Origin: Longimicrobiales bacterium
GTDB taxonomy: Bacteria > Gemmatimonadota > Gemmatimonadetes > Longimicrobiales > Gaopeijiaceae
Assembly (NCBI GenBank): GCA_958296005.1
Contig: CATQHQ010000002.1
Location: 1,795,501-1,859,500 of the forward strand
DNA length: 64,000 nt
Direction of reading: 5' to 3'
Positions within the stretch are counted from its first letter, which is position 1. The number at the start of each line of letters is the position of its first letter. The notes below the pieces were generated by a model. It had not been told where the DNA came from and did not search any database. It was given only the letters and a program-made list of their open reading frames with translations. Positions 57,252 through 64,000 of the stretch are shown one piece after another. The translations under genes were made by a program, and so were the position numbers.

Positions 57252-59050
57252 GACCGGCGGAACTTGCGGCGGAGTTCGTCCAGCCCTAGGCGCACCACGG
57301 TGGGGCGTCCGTGGACGTCGTGGTAGGGCAGGTCCGTGGCGAAGAGCTGGTCGAAGAGGTCCTGCATCTCCTCCTCGGAGAGCTTCTGTCCCGCCTTGAT
57401 CGCGCCCTTGCAGGCGTAGCTCATGGCGACCCGTTCGTTCTGGTTCCGGGCGGCGCGCATCAGATCGGAGCCTTCCGCGAGTTCCCGCAGCATCTCGCGG
57501 ATGCACCGCTCGGCGTCGAAGTGCGGGTGGGGGCTGGGCACGGCCTGGACCAGCAAGGCGTGAGCGCCGAAGGGTTCGACGTCGAAGCCGGTTTTGGCCA
57601 GGAGCTCCGAGGCGGAGCGGACCACGTCCAGCTCGGCGCTCGTGAGGCGGACCGTGAAGGGGAAGAGGAGCCGCTGGCCCTCGCCGCCGCCGGCTTCGAA
57701 GCGCGCCGTGATCCGCTCGTAGAGGATCCTCTCGTGGGCGGCGTGCTGGTCGATGATGATCACCCCGTCGCGGGTCTCGGCCAGGATGAAGCTGTTGTGG
57801 ACCTGGAGGAGAGCCGGCCTGGGAGCCTGGGGCGAGAAGGCGTCTGCGGCGTGATCGGCGGGGGTGGCATCGTGGGCCTCCTGGGCGTCGTCCGGGGTCC
57901 GGAAGAGCCGAATCTGGCTCCGGTCGGCGGCCGCCGGGGCGTTCCTGCCATCGCCGTCGCCGTCGCCGTCGGGGGGGCGCTCCCGAACCATCTGGACCGG
58001 CGGCGGCTTGCCCCATGTCGCGGCCGAATCGACTCCCTCCAGCGCCTTGCGGACCGACGCTTCCACGAAGTCCTCGACCCCGGCGGAGTCCCGGAAGCGC
58101 ACCTCCGCCTTGCCGGGGTGCACGTTGACGTCCACCTGATCAGGGGGAACGGTCAGGAAGAGGAAGAGCCAGCCTCTGACCCCCTCCGGCACCGTGGTGC
58201 GGTAGCCGCGGTCGCCGGCGGCCAAGATGCGTCCGTCGCGGAACGGACGGCCGTTCACGAAGAGCTGGGCTCGACGGAAGCCGGAGCGGGCGTTGTCCGG
58301 TCGCTGCACCGCTCCGTCCAGCCGCATGCCGCCTTCCCGGGCCGACACCGGGATCAACGAGGCGTCTTCCCATATCTCGCCGACGCGCTCCTCAAGGCGG
58401 CGGCCCGCCAGCAGGTCCAGATGGAACCGCCCGTTGGTCTCGAAGACGAACCGCACGTCCAGGTGGGCCAGGGCGAGGGCGTGGAGCACCTCGGCGACGG
58501 CTCGCGTCTCCAGCGCCACGTTGCGAAGGAAGCGAGCCCGGACGGGCGTGTTGAGGAAGAGGTTCCGCACGTCCACCGTCGTCCCCCGGCGCCTCGCCGC
58601 GTCCTCGACGCTCTGGATCCGCCCGGCGAGCGCGCGCACCCGCGTCCCCGCGTCGCCCCCTTCGACGGCGGTCTCCACGACGATCCTGGACACCGCGGCG
58701 ATCGACGGCAGGGCCTCGCCCCGGAAGCCGAGGGTGCGGATCTCCTGAAGGTCCTTCGCGTCGCGGATCTTGCTGGTGGCGTGGCGGTCCAGAGAGGCGA
58801 GCACGTCTTGCCGCATCATCCCGCATCCGTCGTCGGCGACGCGGATCCGGCCCTTGCCCCCCTGCTCCAGCAACACGCGGATCGCCTGCGCCCCGGCGTC
58901 CAGGGCGTTCTCCACCAGCTCCTTGACCACCGACGCCGGCCGTTCCACGACCTCGCCCGCGGCGATCTGGTTCGCCACATGGTCCGGCAGAACCCTGACG
59001 CGGGGCCTGGCACCGGAGCGGCCGGGGCCGTTCGGGCCGGTGCGGGTCAC
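57248..59050 (-). CDS. mutL: DNA mismatch repair protein MutL
   Basis: The mismatch-repair mediator, 600 residues from GTG 59050. N-terminal GHKL ATPase: VKELVENALDAGAQAI, RVADDGCGM, ATSKI, TLGFRGEALPSIAAVS, and GTTVDVRNLFLNTPVRARFL. A Pro/Asp-rich linker (GDGDGDGR) follows. The C-terminal domain has DQHAAHERILYE, which fits the DQHA(x)2E(x)4E endonuclease motif, and ACKGAIKAGQKL. The usual CPHGRP motif reads DVHGRP, so one metal-site cysteine is missing. mutL-miaA order is common. Confidence 0.96.
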   Translation of the reverse strand: MTRTGPNGPGRSGARPRVRVLPDHVANQIAAGEVVERPASVVKELVENALDAGAQAIRVLLEQGGKGRIRVADDGCGMMRQDVLASLDRHATSKIRDAKDLQEIRTLGFRGEALPSIAAVSRIVVETAVEGGDAGTRVRALAGRIQSVEDAARRRGTTVDVRNLFLNTPVRARFLRNVALETRAVAEVLHALALAHLDVRFVFETNGRFHLDLLAGRRLEERVGEIWEDASLIPVSAREGGMRLDGAVQRPDNARSGFRRAQLFVNGRPFRDGRILAAGDRGYRTTVPEGVRGWLFLFLTVPPDQVDVNVHPGKAEVRFRDSAGVEDFVEASVRKALEGVDSAATWGKPPPVQMVRERPPDGDGDGDGRNAPAAADRSQIRLFRTPDDAQEAHDATPADHAADAFSPQAPRPALLQVHNSFILAETRDGVIIIDQHAAHERILYERITARFEAGGGEGQRLLFPFTVRLTSAELDVVRSASELLAKTGFDVEPFGAHALLVQAVPSPHPHFDAERCIREMLRELAEGSDLMRAARNQNERVAMSYACKGAIKAGQKLSEEEMQDLFDQLFATDLPYHDVHGRPTVVRLGLDELRRKFRRS

Positions 59051-59865
59051 GCCGGTGCGCCTTGCGGGCAGGCGACCTCGGTCCGGCGGGCGGCGGCAGG
59101 CAGGCCGAAGAACCGGGACGCCGTGTCCCACGTCTCCGCCGCCACCTGGGCGACGGGCTCGCCCCGGATGCGGGCCACCGCCTTGGCCACATGGAGCGCG
59201 AAGGCGGGCTCGTTCCGCCTGCCTCGCCGGGGGACCGGCGCCAGATAGGGCGAGTCGGTCTCGATCATGTAGCTGCCCGCCGGAACGGCCCGAACCAAGT
59301 CGGCTTCGAACCATCGGAAGGTGACGGTTCCGGTGAACGACACCAGCCAGCCCACATCCAGCGCCGTCTCCATGAGGGCGGGCGGGCCCGTGAAGCAGTG
59401 GAGCACGCCGGTCGCCGCGCCGTCGCACTCCCGGATTGCGGCGGCAGTGTCCTCTGCCGCATCGCGGGAGTGCACGACCAGGGGCAGGCCCGTCTCCGCC
59501 GCAACTTCGGCGTGGCGGAGGAAGCTGCGGCGCTGGGCGTCCCGAGGCGCGTTGTCGTAGTAGTAGTCGAGGCCCGTCTCGCCGATCGCGATGCAACGGG
59601 GGTCGGCGCACGCTTCCCGCAGCGCATCGGGGGCGACGAGGGCGCTGGCGCCATTGGTGGACACGGCGTGGGGGTGCACCCCGGCCGTGCACCAGACGCC
59701 GTCGTGGGTCCGCGCCAGCCTCAGGGCGGCAACGGCGTCGTCCAGGTCCGACGCGACCGAGACGATTCGGACCACGCCGGCGGCGCGGGCGCGGTCGATT
59801 GCGGCTCGCGGATCGTCGCCGAACGCGCCGTCGGTAAGGTGGCAGTGCGAGTCCGTCAGCCTCAC
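59047..59865 (-). CDS. tatD: TatD-family metal-dependent DNase
   Basis: A TIM-barrel hydrolase, 272 residues from GTG 59865, which overlaps the secF stop by GTGA. Metal ligands: TDSHCHL at the start, GETGLDYYYD (Glu), VVHSRDA, HCFTGPPALM, and ETDSPYLAPVP near the end. RGRRNEPAFALHVAKAVARIRG is the standard C-terminal block. It is probably a 3'-5' exonuclease acting in DNA repair. Confidence 0.93.
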   Translation of the reverse strand: MRLTDSHCHLTDGAFGDDPRAAIDRARAAGVVRIVSVASDLDDAVAALRLARTHDGVWCTAGVHPHAVSTNGASALVAPDALREACADPRCIAIGETGLDYYYDNAPRDAQRRSFLRHAEVAAETGLPLVVHSRDAAEDTAAAIRECDGAATGVLHCFTGPPALMETALDVGWLVSFTGTVTFRWFEADLVRAVPAGSYMIETDSPYLAPVPRRGRRNEPAFALHVAKAVARIRGEPVAQVAAETWDTASRFFGLPAAARRTEVACPQGAPA

Positions 59866-60827
59866 ACCGCTGCGGCCGCCCTCGCCCTCTGCTTCTTCTG
59901 CTTCTCCTTGGCGTCGCCGGTGCCGTACCGCTTCTGTATCTCCAGAAGGGCGGGAGAGGCGATGAAGATCGACGAGTAGGTCCCGATCAGCACGCCCAGG
60001 ATCAGCACCATGGTGAAGTCGCGGATGACCGCGCCGCCCAGGATCAGCAACGACAGCAGCACCGCCAGGGTCGTGCCCGAAGTCAGCACCGTTCGGGGCA
60101 GCGTCTCGTTGATCGAGCGGTTCACCATCTTGTACGGGTTCTCCCGCCGTCCGCCGCGTGCGTTCAGGTTCTCCCGGATCCGGTCGAAGACCACGATCGT
60201 GTCGTTGAGGGAGTAGCCCAGGATCGTGAGGATCGCCGCTACGGTGGGCAGGGATATCTCGACCCGGAAGAGCGCCAGGAAGCCGAGGGTGACGAGGACG
60301 TCGTGGGCCGTGGCGATCACCGAGGCCACGCCGAACCGGAACTCGAAGCGGATGGCGATGTAGATCAGGGTGAGCGCGAGGGAGAAGAGGACCGCCAGCG
60401 CGGCCTTCTGTTGGAGTTCGGCGCCGATCTTCGGCCCTACCAGCTCCTGGCGGACGATCTCGAAGGCGCCGTCGCCGTAGCCGGCCGCCACCATCGCGCC
60501 CACTTCGGCGGCGATCTGGTCGATCCCTGCCGAGTCCGCCAAGGGAGCGCGGACCACGAACTCGTTGTCGGCGCCGAAGCGGGTGATCGGAGGCGCGTCG
60601 TCGCCGCCCAGCGCTTCCCGCAGCTCGTTGTCGGTGGTGGGTTGGTTGAAGCGCACCTGCACCAGGGAGCCGCCGGTGAAGTCCACGCCGTAGTTCTGCC
60701 AGTTCCCGATCGTGAATGCGTTCACGATCATCGCGCCCACTCCGAGCACGAGCAGAACCCCCGATACGGCGTACGCCTTCCGGCGCATGTCGATGAACGG
60801 GTACTTGGCTTCGCGAAAGAGCCACAT
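59862..60827 (-). CDS. secF: Protein translocase subunit SecF
   Basis: The RND-like accessory subunit of the Sec export machinery, 321 residues with six membrane helices. Signatures: YGVDFTGGSLVQVRF in the first part, GPKIGAELQQKAALAVLFSL, ATAHDVLVTLGFLAL, ILGYSLNDTIVVFDRIRENL and the cytoplasmic-loop NRSINETLPRTVLTSGTTL. The gap to secD is 46 bp. Confidence 0.97.
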   Translation of the reverse strand: MWLFREAKYPFIDMRRKAYAVSGVLLVLGVGAMIVNAFTIGNWQNYGVDFTGGSLVQVRFNQPTTDNELREALGGDDAPPITRFGADNEFVVRAPLADSAGIDQIAAEVGAMVAAGYGDGAFEIVRQELVGPKIGAELQQKAALAVLFSLALTLIYIAIRFEFRFGVASVIATAHDVLVTLGFLALFRVEISLPTVAAILTILGYSLNDTIVVFDRIRENLNARGGRRENPYKMVNRSINETLPRTVLTSGTTLAVLLSLLILGGAVIRDFTMVLILGVLIGTYSSIFIASPALLEIQKRYGTGDAKEKQKKQRARAAAAV

Positions 60828-60873
60828 GGCGAGGAGTCCTTTGGGGTCCTTGGGGCGCGGGCGGGACGGCTGG

Positions 60874-62535
60874 CTAGATGCTGATCGGGTCCGAGCCCCT
60901 CTTGCGGGCGAGGTAGACCAGGAAGAAGGTGCGGGTCACGTAGAGGGCCGAGAAGAACGACGCCACGATCCCGATGCACAGGGTGACCGCGAAGCCGCGC
61001 ACCGGCCCCGTTCCGAACTGGAAGAGGATCAGCCCGGTGATGAGGGTCGTGATGTTGGCGTCCACGATCGCCGACATGGCGTTGCCGAAGCCTTCGTCCA
61101 CCGCGGTTCGGGGTGCTCGCCTTCGGGCCAGCTCCTCTCGGACGCGTTCGAAGATGAGGACGTTGGCGTCCACGGCCATCCCCACCGAGAGGATGAGGCC
61201 GGCGATCCCCGGGAGGGTCAGCGTGGCGTTGAGGGCCGCCAGTCCCCCCATGACCAGAACCAGGTACACGCCGAGCGCCAGAATCGCGAGCAGCCCCGCG
61301 ACCTTGTAGTAGAGGAGCATGACCACGAGCACGGTCACGACCCCCACGATCCCGGCGATCCGGCCCTGGTCGATCGAGTCCTGTCCCAGCGACGGTCCGA
61401 CCGTCCGTTCCTCCATGATCCGAAGGGGCGCGGGCAGGGCGCCGGCCCGCAGCACCAGCGCCAAGTCGCTGGCCTCCGACATGTCCGACGAGCCCAGGTC
61501 GATCGAGCCGTTGGCGCCGATCCGGTCCCGGACGACGGGAGCGCTGACGACCTCGCCGTCCAGCACGATCGCGATGCGGTCGTCGATGTGGGCGCCGGTG
61601 AGAGCCTGGAACTCGCGTCCGCCACGGCGGTTCAGCTGAAAGAGGACCTGGGCCTGGTTGAACTGGGGGTCCCGGTTCGCCGTCGCGTTCTCGAGCTGGT
61701 CGCCCGTCAGGAAGGCGTCTTCCTCTAGGACGTACAGTTCACGGTAGAAGCCGGCGCCCCGCGGCAACGAGTCCCAGCCCCACTGAAGGCTGATGTTGCG
61801 GGGAAGCGCCCGCTGAAACTCGGGCAACGCCATGAAGCGGTCGGCTGTCTCGACGTCGGCCGCGTCGACCAAGTACGTGCCCAGGTCGCCGGTCCGCAGG
61901 AGGCTGGTGAACGGACGGAAGTTCAGCTCGGCCTCGTCCTCTTCTTCGGCGGCGACGGAGTCGTCCTGGACCGTCGCGGCGTCGGGAGGGGCCTCGTCCG
62001 GCGTAGCGTCTTCTGCTCCTGCCTCGTCGGTCGAGTCGGCGCCGCTGAAGAGCAGGTCCTGAATGGAGGGGGACTGGGTGGTTTCCACCGCCCGTCCCAT
62101 CTCCCGGAGTCCCTCTTCGCCGACGGCGGCCACCACGGCCCGGTCCAGCCGCTCCAGCGCCTGGTCGACCTCGGCGGTGGGGAGAACCAGCTTCCACTCC
62201 AGGTACGCCTGCTGGTTGATGATCTCCTTGGCTCGGGACTCGTCGTCCAGCCCGGCCAGCTCGACGATGAGGCGATCCGAGCCGACCCTCTGGATGAGGG
62301 GCTCTTCGACTCCGAACTCGTCGATGCGGGTGCGGATGACCCGCTCCGCCCGGTCGATGGCGTCGGCGCGGGCTTCGTCGGTGAGCGCGCCGTCGGGGTC
62401 GTCGATCTCCAGGACGAGGTGCATGCCGCCCTGAAGGTCGAGCCCCTGCTTGAGACCGCGGGTCGACAGGTAGAAGGCGCAGAGCCCGAGGGCCGCCAAG
62501 ATGACGACCGCTCGGCCGCGGAACGATTTCAGCAT
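60874..62535 (-). CDS. secD: Protein translocase subunit SecD
   Basis: Partner of SecF, 553 residues. N-terminal helix, then TRGLKQGLDLQGGMHLVLEI, the periplasmic P1 domain with LIQRVGSDRLIVELAGLDD, an insert of acidic residues (about 185-215, DEAGAEDATPDEAPPDAATV), and the membrane part with PSLGQDSIDQGRIAGIVGV, SVGMAVDANVLIFERVREEL and ITTLITGLILFQFGTGPVRGF. ATG 62535 has AAGGGAG upstream. Confidence 0.97.
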   Translation of the reverse strand: MLKSFRGRAVVILAALGLCAFYLSTRGLKQGLDLQGGMHLVLEIDDPDGALTDEARADAIDRAERVIRTRIDEFGVEEPLIQRVGSDRLIVELAGLDDESRAKEIINQQAYLEWKLVLPTAEVDQALERLDRAVVAAVGEEGLREMGRAVETTQSPSIQDLLFSGADSTDEAGAEDATPDEAPPDAATVQDDSVAAEEEDEAELNFRPFTSLLRTGDLGTYLVDAADVETADRFMALPEFQRALPRNISLQWGWDSLPRGAGFYRELYVLEEDAFLTGDQLENATANRDPQFNQAQVLFQLNRRGGREFQALTGAHIDDRIAIVLDGEVVSAPVVRDRIGANGSIDLGSSDMSEASDLALVLRAGALPAPLRIMEERTVGPSLGQDSIDQGRIAGIVGVVTVLVVMLLYYKVAGLLAILALGVYLVLVMGGLAALNATLTLPGIAGLILSVGMAVDANVLIFERVREELARRRAPRTAVDEGFGNAMSAIVDANITTLITGLILFQFGTGPVRGFAVTLCIGIVASFFSALYVTRTFFLVYLARKRGSDPISI

Positions 62536-62637
62536 CGGCTTGCCCGGCTCCCTTCGCGTGGTTCCCTGGGTTGGCGACAGCCTTCAAAGGTCGCCCGGGG
62601 CGTAAGGCGCGTCAAGCGGCGTCGGGGCGGTTTCCGG

Positions 62638-64000
<1,363 letters not shown>

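Overview
The window is about 64 kb of high-GC bacterial chromosome with dense, mostly minus-strand housekeeping operons. The mix fits an uncultured, possibly host-associated member of the Gemmatimonadota: a complete histidine-to-formylglutamate hut set, bacillithiol synthesis (bshA), SoxCD-type sulfite dehydrogenase, RNase Y, HrcA/CIRCE control of groESL, choice-of-anchor-B proteins and plant-type LRR lipoproteins. The phylum is an inference; no rRNA is present.

Left part (1-13.3 kb): the 5' end of rho; a secreted Trp/His/Tyr- and Arg/Pro-rich protein behind a textbook sigma-54 promoter; hutI divergent from hutF; and a minus-strand operon of an AhpD-like peroxidase, hutH and hutU. The AhpD-like gene has an in-frame TGA exactly where its CxxC motif needs the second cysteine, followed by a SECIS-like hairpin, so it is read here as a selenoprotein (CxxU). 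Then come a secreted choice-of-anchor-B protein, tRNA-Cys and tRNA-Gly, and a probable outer-membrane protein without a normal start codon.

Centre (13.3-33.4 kb): a long minus-strand housekeeping block: thrS with a secreted cyanophycinase upstream, infC (apparent ATC start)-rpmI-rplT-pheS-pheT-zapB-like-zapA-soxC-soxD, rny, folD-xseA-xseB-ispA-nadK-recN, and groES-groEL with a CIRCE operator and a downstream hairpin.

Accessory island (33.5-52.7 kb, plus strand): a mosaic built from one repeating three-gene unit: (a) a P-loop ATPase with a PD-(D/E)XK nuclease end, (b) a CARDB/Ig-like lipoprotein, (c) a large LRR lipoprotein whose C-terminal half carries a metzincin-type zinc site (HExxHxxxxxH plus Met-turn). 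Three LRR-metzincin genes and three CARDB genes are open. At least ten other copies are broken by frameshifts, stops and internal deletions, and every ATPase copy is dead. A fragment resembling error-prone polymerase DnaE2 is also embedded. It looks like a locus diversified by recombination between open genes and silent cassettes encoding surface recognition or protease proteins.

Right part (52.7-64 kb, minus strand): secD, then secF-tatD-mutL-miaA-bshA-uppP-birA-coaX, in which all seven gene junctions are 4-nt GTGA/ATGA overlaps, preceded by the truncated methylmalonyl-CoA mutase large subunit at the edge.
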